A DNA stretch of 15,240 nucleotides. Origin: Claveliimonas sp963592205. GTDB lineage: Bacteria > Bacillota > Clostridia > Lachnospirales > Lachnospiraceae. Positions within the stretch are counted from its first letter, which is position 1. Every line of letters begins with the position of its first letter. The DNA is taken from positions 1-15,240 of the forward strand of contig CAVAVU010000118.1 of the NCBI GenBank assembly GCA_963592205.1, given 5' to 3'. Positions 1 to 8,464 of the stretch are shown one piece after another. The translations under genes and the position numbers were made by a program. The notes below the pieces were generated by a model. It ran no database searches. It saw only the letters and a program-made list of their open reading frames with translations, and was not told the origin of the DNA.

Positions 1-55
1 ACATATGTCAATATTTCCAATCAACCTAACAAACGAATTAAAAAATTAATAAACT

Positions 56-88
56 AAAAAAGAGAACCCGCCTTTCGCAAAGTTCTCT
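56..88 (-). terminator. Intrinsic terminator of the V-type ATPase operon
   Basis: On the minus strand, just after the D subunit stop, a perfect 7-bp stem (AGAGAAC at 61-67 with GTTCTCT at 82-88) encloses a 14-nt loop and runs directly into a T tract. This is the expected form of a rho-independent terminator and marks the end of the operon. Bases 1-55 beyond it are AT-rich and show no gene. Confidence 0.8.
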
Positions 89-99
89 CCATACTTATT

Positions 100-717
100 T
101 TACGCTTTTTTCATATTCTTAATAACTTTCAGTCTGGTGAATTCCTCACGTTCTTTTTCTTCCAGTGCATTGTTGATATTATGAACCAGATTCGTATACA
201 TCGGAATCGTTATGTTCTTCAATGCATTGGCACGCTTCTGCGTCTTCTTGATATTGCTTGCCAGACGGTATGCGGAGTTCTCAACCATAGACAGCTTAAT
301 CGTCAGGTCTTTTACTTCACGGAATGCCTCTCTGGCAATATCGATCGACTCACTGGTCGTACTGAACGAATACGTAAGGTTATTCTCCTTTTCATCGTAT
401 TTCACATGCGGAATCTCAGTACCCATGATACTTCGCGTCTGGATACGAATGGATTCCTCTATCGGCACGGTGAATGCGAGCTGCTGCACCTTGCTGATAC
501 CATGTTCGATATTGGCACGCTGCAGGCACGCATATGCCTTGGTAAATGTGCTGTCGATCTGCTCCTGAATATCTTTCGCCTCATCGATCAGAGCCATCAG
601 TTCTTTCAAAAGCACGTTACGCTTCTTATCCATCAGGTCGTATCCCTGACGTGCAAGCGCCAGAGAATTCTTCGCCAGCATCAGATTTCCTTTGGTGGGA
701 AACTCTCGTGGATCCAT
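100..717 (-). CDS. V-type ATP synthase/ATPase subunit D
   Basis: Subunit D is the central rotor shaft that turns inside the A3B3 head of the V/A-type ATPase and passes torque to the membrane K ring. The protein is 205 residues, normal for the family. It begins with the typical MDPREFPTKGNL-type N-terminus and has two long helical stretches (about residues 10-70 and 130-195) with the alternating charge of the antiparallel coiled coil. The start at 717 is chosen because an AGGAG motif lies 8 nt upstream. The frame stays open to 780, but that extra N-terminus is encoded by a palindromic repeat unit and has no family match. It is the last gene of the operon, 196 nt below the B stop, and is followed by the operon terminator. 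Confidence 0.93.
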   Translation of the reverse strand: MDPREFPTKGNLMLAKNSLALARQGYDLMDKKRNVLLKELMALIDEAKDIQEQIDSTFTKAYACLQRANIEHGISKVQQLAFTVPIEESIRIQTRSIMGTEIPHVKYDEKENNLTYSFSTTSESIDIAREAFREVKDLTIKLSMVENSAYRLASNIKKTQKRANALKNITIPMYTNLVHNINNALEEKEREEFTRLKVIKNMKKA

Positions 718-734
718 ATCATCGACTCCTTTCC

Positions 735-942
735 TTTTTTGTGAAAAATCCGCGTGAACTCGGGAGCTCCGCTCACTCATTCACGTCAAACCCGGCGCGT
801 CTGGGATTTTTCTTTTTTGTGAAAAATCCGCGTGAACTCGCGAACTCCGTTCACTCATTCACGTCAAACCCGGCTATACAGGCATCATCCTGTAGATGCT
901 CCGCATCTCCGGCTTATGCCTGTGCATCCGGGGATTTTTCAC
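735..942. repeat. Two palindromic repeat units between the B and D genes
   Basis: Two directly repeated segments, 735-796 and 813-874, match at 59 of 62 positions with a 78-bp period. Each unit is itself palindromic. Unit 1 is bounded by GAAAAATCC (743-751) and GGATTTTTC (804-812). Unit 2 is bounded by a perfect 11-bp pair, GTGAAAAATCC (819-829) and GGATTTTTCAC (932-942). Inner inverted repeats include CGTGAA/TTCACG (831-836/858-863), ACAGGCAT/ATGCCTGT (878-885/916-923) and GATGC/GCATC (895-899/903-907). They could fold into large hairpins in the operon transcript. The form resembles REP- or MITE-like intergenic elements; I cannot assign a named family, and no transposase is encoded. Confidence 0.85.
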
Positions 943-2311
943 GTGGATAGTATTTTTCAATAATCTTGGTGTCGATTCGGTCGAGTTCTTCTTTCGGAAG
1001 CATTCCGAGGAGTTCCCAGCCGAGATCCAGTGTCTCCTGAATCGTACGGTTCTCTGTCGGCCCCTGTCCTACATAGCGTTTCTCGAATTCTTTACCGAAT
1101 TCCAGATATTTCTTATCGAGTGGTGACAGTTCGTCTTCACCGATTACAGATGCCAGGTTTCTTGCCTCTCCTACTTTTGCGTATGCAGAGAATAACTGGT
1201 TGGCAAGTCCCTGATGATCTTCTCTGGTGTAACCTTCACCGATACCGTCCTTCATCAGACGGGACAGTGACGGGAGTACACTGATTGGCGGGTATACACC
1301 CTGTCCGTAGAGGTTACGATCCAATACGATCTGACCTTCGGTGATGTATCCTGTCAGGTCAGGGATCGGATGTGTGATATCATCGTTCGGCATAGTCAGG
1401 ATTGGAAGCTGTGTTACCGATCCTTTGGTTCCTTCTACGATTCCGGCACGCTCATAAAGTGTTGCAAGTTCACTGTACAGATATCCCGGATATCCTTTTC
1501 GTGACGGGATCTCTCCTTTGGAAGAAGATACCTCACGAAGTGCCTCTGCGAATGATGTCATATCTGTCAGGATAACCAGAATGTGTTTGTTACATTCAAA
1601 TGCCAGATACTCTGCAACGGTCAGTGCAACCTTCGGAGTGATCAGACGCTCTACAACCGGATCATTTGCCAGATTCAGGAACATACACACGTGATCGGAT
1701 ACACCGCTTTCTTCGAATGTCTTACGGAAGAAATCGGCTACGTCATGTTTTACGCCCATCGCTGCAAATACGATCGCGAATTCTTCATCAGAATCATCGC
1801 CCAGAGAAGCCTGCTTTACAATCTGCGCTGCCAGCTGATCATGCGGAAGTCCATTGCCGGAAAAGATCGGCAGCTTCTGTCCACGGATCAGTGTTGTCAG
1901 ACCATCGATTGCAGAAATACCTGTACGGATATAGTTACGTGGATATTCACGGCGTACCGGATTCAGCGGCAGACCATTGACATCTCTCTTATCGGTAGAG
2001 AGCAGTGGACCCAGCCCATCAATCGGTACTCCGACTCCGTTAAATGTTCTTCCCAGCATATCCGGCGACACTGCTACTTCCATCGGGTGTCCGGATAATT
2101 TGGTGTGGGTATTTACCAGGGACATATTCTCGGTTCCTTCAAATACCTGAATAACCGCTTTATCTTTATACAGCTCGACGATACGTCCCATTTTCTTTTT
2201 ATTACCATCAACAACGAACTCTACGATCTCGTCATAGAATGCATCCTGAAGTCCTTCCAGAACTACGAGAGGTCCGTTGATATTGCTTAAGCCAAGATAT
2301 TCAATTGCCAT
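914..2311 (-). CDS. V-type ATP synthase/ATPase subunit B
   Basis: Subunit B is the regulatory, non-catalytic subunit of the A3B3 head and supplies residues to the nucleotide sites at the A/B interface. The protein is 465 residues. It shows the beta-barrel N-domain (about 1-75), then a RecA-like fold with the degenerate P-loop SGNGLPHDQ at 151-159. That segment lacks the GKT of a true Walker A, as expected for B. LTDMTSFAEALRE and the SLSRLMKDGIGEGYTREDH segment are also typical. The start at 2311 has an AGGAG 8 nt upstream and is 15 nt below the A stop. The C-terminal residues from about PREKSPDAQA are encoded inside palindromic repeat unit 2, so the natural C-terminus has probably been replaced or extended by the element. 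Confidence 0.96.
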   Translation of the reverse strand: MAIEYLGLSNINGPLVVLEGLQDAFYDEIVEFVVDGNKKKMGRIVELYKDKAVIQVFEGTENMSLVNTHTKLSGHPMEVAVSPDMLGRTFNGVGVPIDGLGPLLSTDKRDVNGLPLNPVRREYPRNYIRTGISAIDGLTTLIRGQKLPIFSGNGLPHDQLAAQIVKQASLGDDSDEEFAIVFAAMGVKHDVADFFRKTFEESGVSDHVCMFLNLANDPVVERLITPKVALTVAEYLAFECNKHILVILTDMTSFAEALREVSSSKGEIPSRKGYPGYLYSELATLYERAGIVEGTKGSVTQLPILTMPNDDITHPIPDLTGYITEGQIVLDRNLYGQGVYPPISVLPSLSRLMKDGIGEGYTREDHQGLANQLFSAYAKVGEARNLASVIGEDELSPLDKKYLEFGKEFEKRYVGQGPTENRTIQETLDLGWELLGMLPKEELDRIDTKIIEKYYPREKSPDAQA

Positions 2312-2326
2312 TGTCCTCTCTCCTTT

Positions 2327-4102
2327 CTATGCATTCTTTGCTAATACGTTATTGTAGAATTCATCAATCTTCGTCTTGTAGGTATCCAGCAGCTGAAGAT
2401 TATCATTCGGCACATCATATTTGATTGCGATGACCTTCTCGAAGATACCTTCGGCCTTCAGTACTGACATCGGATGTCCCATCGCTACCAGCTTACGGCT
2501 CGTCTTATACAGATACAGGATGACATCCATCATCTTAAACTGCTTTTCAAGCGATACGCAAGTATCGTCTTTGTGAAATGCATTCTGTTGCAGGAATCCC
2601 AGACGGATTACCTTCGCAATCTCCAGGATCAGCTTCTGATCATCCGGAAGTACATCCGCACCAATCAGCTTAACGATCTCCATCAGACTGTTTTCCTGTC
2701 CAAGCAAAGACATTAATCTGTTTCTATAGTCCACAAATTTTGGCGATACATTGTCTGTATACCATCCGCTAAGATCTGTCAGATATTCACTGTAACTGGT
2801 CAGCCAGTGAATTGCCGGGAAATGTCTCGCATATGCCAGTGACTTGTCCAGACCCCAGAAACAACGTACAAATCGTTTGGTATTCTGTGTGACAGGCTCA
2901 GAGAAATCACCGCCCTGCGGGGATACCGCACCGATAATAGATACAGAGCCTGTAGCACCGCCCAGTGTCTGCATCATTCCGGCTCTCTCGTAGAATGCTG
3001 ACAGACGGGATGCCAGATATGCCGGGAAGCCTTCCTCAGCCGGCATCTCTTCCAGACGTCCGGATAACTCTCTAAGTGCCTCTGCCCAACGGGATGTAGA
3101 GTCCGCCATGATCGCTACATCATAACCCATATCACGATAATACTCGGCCAGTGTCAGTCCTGTATAAATGGATGCCTCTCTGGCAGCTACCGGCATATTG
3201 GATGTATTGGCAATCAGTGTCGTACGATCCATCAGCGGATTACCGGATTTCGGATCGACAAGTTCACCGAACTCTTCCAATACCTGTGTCATCTCGTTAC
3301 CACGTTCACCGCATCCGATATAAATGATGATATCTGCATCGGACCACTTTGCGATCTGATGCTGTGTCATGGTTTTACCGGTTCCGAATCCCCCTGGGAT
3401 TGCTGCTGTTCCACCCTTTGCGATTGGGAACATCGTATCCAGAATACGCTGTCCGGTTACCAGCGGTACGCTTGCCGGATATCTCTGATGCACCGGTCTT
3501 GCTACTCGGATCGGCCATTTCTGTGTCATGGTCAGTTCCTGAATATCCCCATTAGAACGCTGGATCTTTACCAGCACTTCATCAATGGTGTAATCTCCAT
3601 CCGGAACGACGTCTACTACTTTTGCTACTTCGACCTCCGGCGGCACCATACATTTGTGCACAATTGCGCGGGTCTCCGGCACTTCTGCAATTACAGATCC
3701 GCCGTGTACTACATCACCCTTTTTTACCGTCAGATGGGTCTTCCATTTCTTTTCTCTATCCAGGGAATCAACTGATACACCTCTGGTAATAAATGCACCA
3801 CCCTTATCAGCGATACGTTCCAGCGGTCTCTCAATTCCGTCAAAGATATTATCCAGGATACCAGGTGCCAGCGTTACTGACACCGGTGCTCCGGATGCTT
3901 CTACGATTTCTCCCGGACGAAGTCCTGAAGTTTCCTCATATACCTGAATGGTCGTACGTTCTTTGTCCAGTGCAATAACCTCACCTACCAGGCGCTGTTC
4001 ACCTACATATACCATTTCAGACATCTTAAAATCACTTTTTCCTTGCAGGTAGATTACAGGGCCATTGACGCCGTAGATAACTCCTGTCCTTTTCTTATCC
4101 AA
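2327..4102 (-). CDS. V-type ATP synthase/ATPase catalytic subunit A
   Basis: Subunit A is the catalytic subunit that binds and hydrolyses (or synthesises) ATP in the A3B3 head. With the start used here the protein is 591 residues, the usual length. The Walker A motif GGFGTGKT lies at residues 237-244, and the catalytic glutamate is in GCGERGNEM just after. DSTSRWAEALRE and the non-homologous insert that separates A from B (about residues 90-180) are also present. The chosen start is a TTG at 4102 giving LDKKRTGVIYGVNGP; GGAGG lies 8 nt upstream, and the family begins at this point. An ATG-started reading from 4171 would add 23 unrelated residues and overlap E widely. The TTG overlaps the E stop codon by 8 nt, which suggests coupled translation. 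Confidence 0.96.
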   Translation of the reverse strand: MDKKRTGVIYGVNGPVIYLQGKSDFKMSEMVYVGEQRLVGEVIALDKERTTIQVYEETSGLRPGEIVEASGAPVSVTLAPGILDNIFDGIERPLERIADKGGAFITRGVSVDSLDREKKWKTHLTVKKGDVVHGGSVIAEVPETRAIVHKCMVPPEVEVAKVVDVVPDGDYTIDEVLVKIQRSNGDIQELTMTQKWPIRVARPVHQRYPASVPLVTGQRILDTMFPIAKGGTAAIPGGFGTGKTMTQHQIAKWSDADIIIYIGCGERGNEMTQVLEEFGELVDPKSGNPLMDRTTLIANTSNMPVAAREASIYTGLTLAEYYRDMGYDVAIMADSTSRWAEALRELSGRLEEMPAEEGFPAYLASRLSAFYERAGMMQTLGGATGSVSIIGAVSPQGGDFSEPVTQNTKRFVRCFWGLDKSLAYARHFPAIHWLTSYSEYLTDLSGWYTDNVSPKFVDYRNRLMSLLGQENSLMEIVKLIGADVLPDDQKLILEIAKVIRLGFLQQNAFHKDDTCVSLEKQFKMMDVILYLYKTSRKLVAMGHPMSVLKAEGIFEKVIAIKYDVPNDNLQLLDTYKTKIDEFYNNVLAKNA

Positions 4103-4691
4103 TGCCCGTACCTCCTCTAAACATAAAATCCTGGAATTCTTCTTCCAGTGCTCCTTTGTACGCATGGTCAATCAGCACATTCCGGCCTTTTACCACCGCT
4201 CTCACACCACCGACAAAATTCTCCTTGCTGACTGTAAGCGTCATTCCTGTACGTTCCTCCAGCCATTCCTTTTTGTCTGCGTCTGACGGGTTAATATAGA
4301 TCTTGAGATCTTCCCCATTTGTGAATCGTGCCGCTTTCTCGATATATGCTACCAGAAGTTCTTTATACTCATCAGTCTTCATGAACTCCTGTAATTCTTT
4401 CAGCACTTCCTGAAACAGTTCCTGTTTCAGTTCTTTCTGACGTTTGCCGTACTCACGCTTCAATTCCAGCTGTGCCTTAGATACAGCCATATTCTGCTGT
4501 TGTCTGGCACTGACTGTTTCTGCCTTGATTCGCACATCTGACTGACGGTTGGCCTCGCCTTTGTGCTGATTCAATACATTTGTCAGAGTCTGTTCATGCT
4601 GTTTTACAATCGCGTTCGCCTTTGCTCTTGCCTCTTCCATGGCAGCTTCCTGCAAATGCGCTACTCTCTCGTCTATCGTCAAGCTTCTCAC
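4095..4691 (-). CDS. V-type ATP synthase/ATPase subunit E
   Basis: Subunit E pairs with the G/H subunit in the peripheral stalk that holds the A3B3 head still while the rotor turns. The protein is 198 residues. The N-terminal half (about 5-110) is a long charged helix rich in Gln, Lys and Glu. The C-terminal half is the globular head-binding domain with the family segment ENFVGGVRAVVKGRNVLIDHAYKG. The start is uncertain: GTG at 4691 has only a weak ribosome binding site, while a TTG at 4682 (LTIDERVAHLQE) has AAGGTGA a few bases upstream. The difference is three residues. It lies 8 nt below the F stop and overlaps the start of A. Confidence 0.9.
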   Translation of the reverse strand: MRSLTIDERVAHLQEAAMEEARAKANAIVKQHEQTLTNVLNQHKGEANRQSDVRIKAETVSARQQQNMAVSKAQLELKREYGKRQKELKQELFQEVLKELQEFMKTDEYKELLVAYIEKAARFTNGEDLKIYINPSDADKKEWLEERTGMTLTVSKENFVGGVRAVVKGRNVLIDHAYKGALEEEFQDFMFRGGTGIG

Positions 4692-4699
4692 CTTCTTCT

Positions 4700-4994
4700 C
4701 TATAATTTCAGTCCAATCGCCTCATTTACATAGGATGTGATAAAGTCTTTTTTACGTCCGGTTCCGTGTCTGTCANNNNNNNNNNGTTCTCTTCAGCTTA
4801 ATCTCATCAATCAGTTCCGGAAATTCTCGTCCGAAACGCTCTGTCAAAAGTACAATGCCTACATCCGGATCTTCCATAGCAGTCTCAATCGCGTTACGCA
4901 GTTCTTCTTTTTCATGGACAACCACGCCATCTACACCCGCTAACCGCATTCCTGTCAGAGTATCCACATTATCACTGATCAGATACATCCTCAT
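4700..4994 (-). CDS. V-type ATP synthase/ATPase subunit F, interrupted by an N gap
   Basis: Subunit F is a small Rossmann-like central stalk protein that binds subunit D. The N-terminal part reads MRMYLISDNVDTLTGMRLAG, then HEKEELRNAIE, GIVLLTERFG and ELIDEIKLKR, all typical of F. Ten N at 4776-4785 follow. Beyond the gap the family C-terminus resumes in another frame as DRHGTGRKKDFITSYVNEAIGLKL, ending at a TAG at 4700-4702. The N run does not keep frame, so its length is a placeholder. The family would fill it with about seven residues ending in a VEIP-type segment, roughly 21 bases. The start at 4994 is 1 nt after the K stop and has no strong ribosome binding site, so coupled translation is likely. 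I regard the gene as intact in the organism. Confidence 0.88.
4776..4785. other. Assembly gap (10 N)
   Basis: A run of ten N lies inside the subunit F gene. The flanking coding sequences continue the same protein in different frames, so the true number of missing bases must be a multiple of three and is not ten. Confidence 0.97.
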
Positions 4995-4995
4995 C

Positions 4996-5430
4996 TTACA
5001 ATTTACCAAGGATCATGAAGGAGATGATCAGTCCATACAGACACACACCTTCCGCCAGACCTACGAAAATAAGAGATTTACCAAGTGCGCTGGAGTCTTC
5101 ACTGATTGCTCCCAGTGCTGCGCTTGCTGCACTTGCTACTGCGATACCACCGCCGACACAAGATAAACCGGTTGAAAGTGCTGCTGCAAGGTATCCAAAT
5201 CCTGTTGCGCTGCTTGCTGCTGTGCCAGCCGCCTCTGCTGCCTGTGCAGGCATTCCTGAGAACAGCATGATTCCAGCTACGACAAATGCTCCGAAGAAGA
5301 AGAATGCATTTGCTCCGATCGTACGTTTATAACGTTTTTTTGATTTCTCTCCCAGAAGAAATGTTCCGAATGGGATGATGATGCCAAGCACCAAAGCTGC
5401 GATAAGTAATAATTTTACTGCTAATGTCAT
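4996..5430 (-). CDS. V-type ATP synthase/ATPase subunit K (membrane rotor ring)
   Basis: Subunit K is the proteolipid that forms the rotating membrane ring and carries the coupling ion. The protein is 144 residues with four hydrophobic segments, at about 4-27, 40-60, 76-107 and 119-142. The last pair forms the usual c-like hairpin, with Gly/Ala-rich packing (GGGIAVASAASAALGAISED) and the ion-binding glutamate in GLAEGVCLYGLI. The first pair has no carboxylate in the membrane and is joined by a basic KSKKRYKR loop. Glu is followed by Gly rather than the Ser/Thr typical of Na+ sites, although the Tyr five residues on is kept; the coupling ion cannot be decided from this alone. AAGGAGG precedes the start, and the gene is 32 nt below the I stop. 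Confidence 0.93.
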   Translation of the reverse strand: MTLAVKLLLIAALVLGIIIPFGTFLLGEKSKKRYKRTIGANAFFFFGAFVVAGIMLFSGMPAQAAEAAGTAASSATGFGYLAAALSTGLSCVGGGIAVASAASAALGAISEDSSALGKSLIFVGLAEGVCLYGLIISFMILGKL

Positions 5431-5462
5431 TGTAATAGTCCTCCTTGTCTTAAGTCATATGA

Positions 5463-7403
5463 TTATTTTGTGTTTATTTGGTTAAATGGTTTGAATTCTC
5501 GTCCGCTTCCCTTATAGAACCGGCTGAACATCTCATAGTATTCAAGCCTCAGTACCTGAATACCTACAACCAAACCTTCCAGTAACATTACGATTGCATT
5601 ACCGATTACAATTCCGATCCAGTTCGGGTTTCCATTCTCAGCGCCTGAAAGCATCAGTACTACCTGCATGATTGCTGCATGGCTGACTGCAAATGCTCCG
5701 ATACGCACATAGGACAGCGTATTGGAAAAGTAACTAAGCATCGTCTCGAATAATTCAAAAAATCCCTGTACCAGAAACATCCCTTTGCCGACTTCCATTT
5801 TCTTATGTCTCTTCTCGACAATATTACCAAGAGGTTCTTTGAACAGGAACAGCAATATTGGAATCCCCAGGAAAATTACCATTAATATATTACCTGGTGT
5901 CTTGTGACCTGTCATATAAAGTACGATCGTCATTACGATAAATGCATAAAATACCAGTCCCGCAATACCATTATGAGAGAACAACATATCTTCCAGATCA
6001 TGCGCTTTTGCTGCATTAATAATCTGGAACAGCATTACCAGTAAGTTGAGTCCCATACCAAATGCAATCGCTACAATAAATACGGTATTCAGCTGACCGA
6101 TAAACGGCAAGTTGGTCATCGCATCTACCGGTTTCAACCACACAGCCGGTATCACATTTTCGAATCCAAATACACTTCCGTACATAACTCCAAAGAACAT
6201 TGAGAACACTCCGGCAACGGAAATAATGCCCGCCAGATTCATTTTCTTTTTCAGATACAGGATGCCGCCCACGATAAAGAGCAGTGCTCCCTGTCCGAGA
6301 TCTCCGAACATGGCTCCGAATATCAGTGTGTATGTGAGTGCCACAAACATAGTCGGATCCATCTCATCGGCCGCCGGAAGTCCGTACATCTCAATGAACA
6401 TCTCAAACGGTTTGAAGAATTTCGGATTCTTAAGCTTGGTCGGCGGTTCTCCGAAGAACTTCTCTTTGTTCTCCTCTACCACTGCCATAACTTTATCATC
6501 ATCTTTAATCTCTTTCAGGAATTTCTCCACATCTGCTTCACTCATCCATCCGCAGATCACGTAATGACCGTCTTTGCTTTCTTCATCCTCGATGATCGCT
6601 GCCTTTTTACGGATATCAAAATATTCTGCCAGCTCTGTCAGTCTCTGTTTTGCTCCCAGAAGTTTGGAAGCATTGCTGCTCATCAGACTCGCTTCCTTCT
6701 TGTCAACATCTGCGATTTCCTGATCTGTCTTTTCGATTTCTTTCTGTACTGTCATCCAGATCTCTTCCGGTGTACCTTCTTTATATTCATTAGTCAGATG
6801 GATTCGTTCAAAATGCAGCGAATTAAAAAGTGCATCCACTTTCGCTTTGTCTTTGTTGGCTGTAATGTATCCACCATAGACATAGCTGTCATTTCTGGAA
6901 CCTTCCAGAAATACCGCATCCAGATCCTCAAATAAATACTTTTCAAGTCTTCCGTAATAGTCTAATCCAATCCTACCAAAACGTATCTTTAGAAACTGAT
7001 ATGTGGACACATGACCCAAATCAATTTCCAGTGAACGGAACGGTTCCAGTGCATTGGCAGTCTCTTTCAGATCGCCCGCCTGCTTCTTTAACCGCTCCCG
7101 CTTCTCCTGAAAATCCACGTAATCGTGATTGATATCCCGCAGCAGTCCCGTCATCTCATCTCTGCTCAGAGATGTGTCCGGTGATGCCTGCGTATCGCCA
7201 AGCAGTGCACAGAACTGTTCTGCTTTACCCAACGGATCACGATACGGATTCACTTCGATGAAAGGCTGCAGGCTGTCCGTTGTCTTCAGTTCAGAGATGG
7301 CACTTTCCAGCTGCATTTCGTGTCTGGAAAGATACTTGTTGCACATCCTGTCGATATCCGATTCCGGACCGCTGATCTGCAGAAATCTCATCTTTACTAT
7401 CAT
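5463..7403 (-). CDS. V-type ATP synthase/ATPase subunit I (membrane stator)
   Basis: Subunit I is the membrane stator, equivalent to subunit a, that forms the ion half-channels against the K ring and anchors the peripheral stalks. The protein is 646 residues. The N-terminal half (about 1-330) is soluble with coiled-coil stretches. The C-terminal half has about seven to eight membrane segments, starting at the MFGDLGQG motif. The essential arginine of the ion path is visible at about residue 567 in NTLSYVRIGAFAVSHA. The end, LRLEYYEMFSRFYKGSGREF, is also typical. Its ATG overlaps the C stop by 4 nt (ATGA), which implies coupled translation. Confidence 0.95.
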   Translation of the reverse strand: MIVKMRFLQISGPESDIDRMCNKYLSRHEMQLESAISELKTTDSLQPFIEVNPYRDPLGKAEQFCALLGDTQASPDTSLSRDEMTGLLRDINHDYVDFQEKRERLKKQAGDLKETANALEPFRSLEIDLGHVSTYQFLKIRFGRIGLDYYGRLEKYLFEDLDAVFLEGSRNDSYVYGGYITANKDKAKVDALFNSLHFERIHLTNEYKEGTPEEIWMTVQKEIEKTDQEIADVDKKEASLMSSNASKLLGAKQRLTELAEYFDIRKKAAIIEDEESKDGHYVICGWMSEADVEKFLKEIKDDDKVMAVVEENKEKFFGEPPTKLKNPKFFKPFEMFIEMYGLPAADEMDPTMFVALTYTLIFGAMFGDLGQGALLFIVGGILYLKKKMNLAGIISVAGVFSMFFGVMYGSVFGFENVIPAVWLKPVDAMTNLPFIGQLNTVFIVAIAFGMGLNLLVMLFQIINAAKAHDLEDMLFSHNGIAGLVFYAFIVMTIVLYMTGHKTPGNILMVIFLGIPILLFLFKEPLGNIVEKRHKKMEVGKGMFLVQGFFELFETMLSYFSNTLSYVRIGAFAVSHAAIMQVVLMLSGAENGNPNWIGIVIGNAIVMLLEGLVVGIQVLRLEYYEMFSRFYKGSGREFKPFNQINTK

Positions 7404-8449
7404 TTCTTAGCACCTCCTATGTACCCCAAAGTCTCCCTCGGTGTCAGGCCGTAACGGATACACTCAAGGGCTGTAGTCAGTCTGTCGATCTCCTCCTCTT
7501 TCAGGAACAGATAGGTATTCACCGTTGCCAGCGAATACGGATTCCTTCTTCGGTCTGACAGATACATACCGTGGATACATGCCTTGTAGAACTGCTCCAT
7601 GCCCTCAGATCGCTGCATCGCATGGAAACGATTCTCATAATATGTATTTGCCAGAAGCTGCATAAACTGATCTACAGTCGGCGCCTCAACCAGCGCCTTA
7701 AATTCGTCTACTTTAATCCGATAATGGATTGGTATGGTCATCAGATAAATATCCGGTGGAAGCATATGATAATACTTCTTCGCACGGTAGATCCAATTCA
7801 GATTCAGCAGATCAATCTTCATGCCACAGTCTCTGGTATAGATCTCTTTTTCCTTTTTATCCAGAACCTTACGCTGTCTGGTCCATGCATTTTTAAAATA
7901 ATACTGTTCCAGTACAGTCTCGTAATCATATAATGTCGCCTCACTGGTGTCTTTTAATTTTGCCAGCGGCTCATAGTATTCGGTACCTCTCAGGTTCTCC
8001 ACCAGTTCCTCGATATTGCCGGATGTCACCAGCTTATCGATGGAAATCTGTGAATACCTGTCAAAATACTCTTTCTTGTAATTCAAATCAAACGGCACAT
8101 CATAATGGTTAAATACGATCCGAAAACAATAGTTAATCAGATCTATCTCATACCGTTTCCAGAAGCCTCTCATAAACTGCTTCTGTTTCATGCCCGCAAA
8201 TCGATACAATCTTGTATAATCTGCGTACAATGACTGTGCCAGCACTTTCTCCACATTGCCCCTGTGGTACAGTGTATCATCCATCCGGTTCAGCGCATCC
8301 GCATATGCGGGCTTCCCTTTCAGATATTCTACTGCTTCCGGAACGCTGTGAAGTGCGGCAATGTTCTCAAAATCCTGATCTGTCAGAAGTTTTGCCTGCA
8401 TGGCCCGGACCTTCGTTACCAGACCACTGTATGCCATCACATTTCCCAT
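7400..8449 (-). CDS. V-type ATP synthase/ATPase subunit C
   Basis: Subunit C (the AC39/d-type subunit) is a funnel-shaped socket linking the central stalk D/F to the K ring. The protein is 349 residues, all helical and soluble, with the family pattern of three repeated helical domains. Recognisable stretches are MAYSGLVTKVRAMQAKLL at the start, YEIDLINYCFRIVF near residue 110 and NLNWIYRAKKYYHMLP near residue 220. Two starts are possible: ATG at 8449 with AGGTGAG just upstream, or the in-frame ATG four codons later. In many prokaryotic V-ATPase operons C sits between E and F, whereas here it is second, directly before I. Confidence 0.92.
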   Translation of the reverse strand: MGNVMAYSGLVTKVRAMQAKLLTDQDFENIAALHSVPEAVEYLKGKPAYADALNRMDDTLYHRGNVEKVLAQSLYADYTRLYRFAGMKQKQFMRGFWKRYEIDLINYCFRIVFNHYDVPFDLNYKKEYFDRYSQISIDKLVTSGNIEELVENLRGTEYYEPLAKLKDTSEATLYDYETVLEQYYFKNAWTRQRKVLDKKEKEIYTRDCGMKIDLLNLNWIYRAKKYYHMLPPDIYLMTIPIHYRIKVDEFKALVEAPTVDQFMQLLANTYYENRFHAMQRSEGMEQFYKACIHGMYLSDRRRNPYSLATVNTYLFLKEEEIDRLTTALECIRYGLTPRETLGYIGGAKK

Positions 8450-8464
8450 AGTCTCACCTCTGCG

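Noticed and set aside
718..780. Longer start for subunit D
   Set aside because: The extra residues come from the palindromic repeat, have no family match, and a good ribosome binding site supports the ATG at 717.
735..942. CRISPR array
   Set aside because: There are only two repeat units, no evenly sized unique spacers and no cas genes; the units are palindromic elements.
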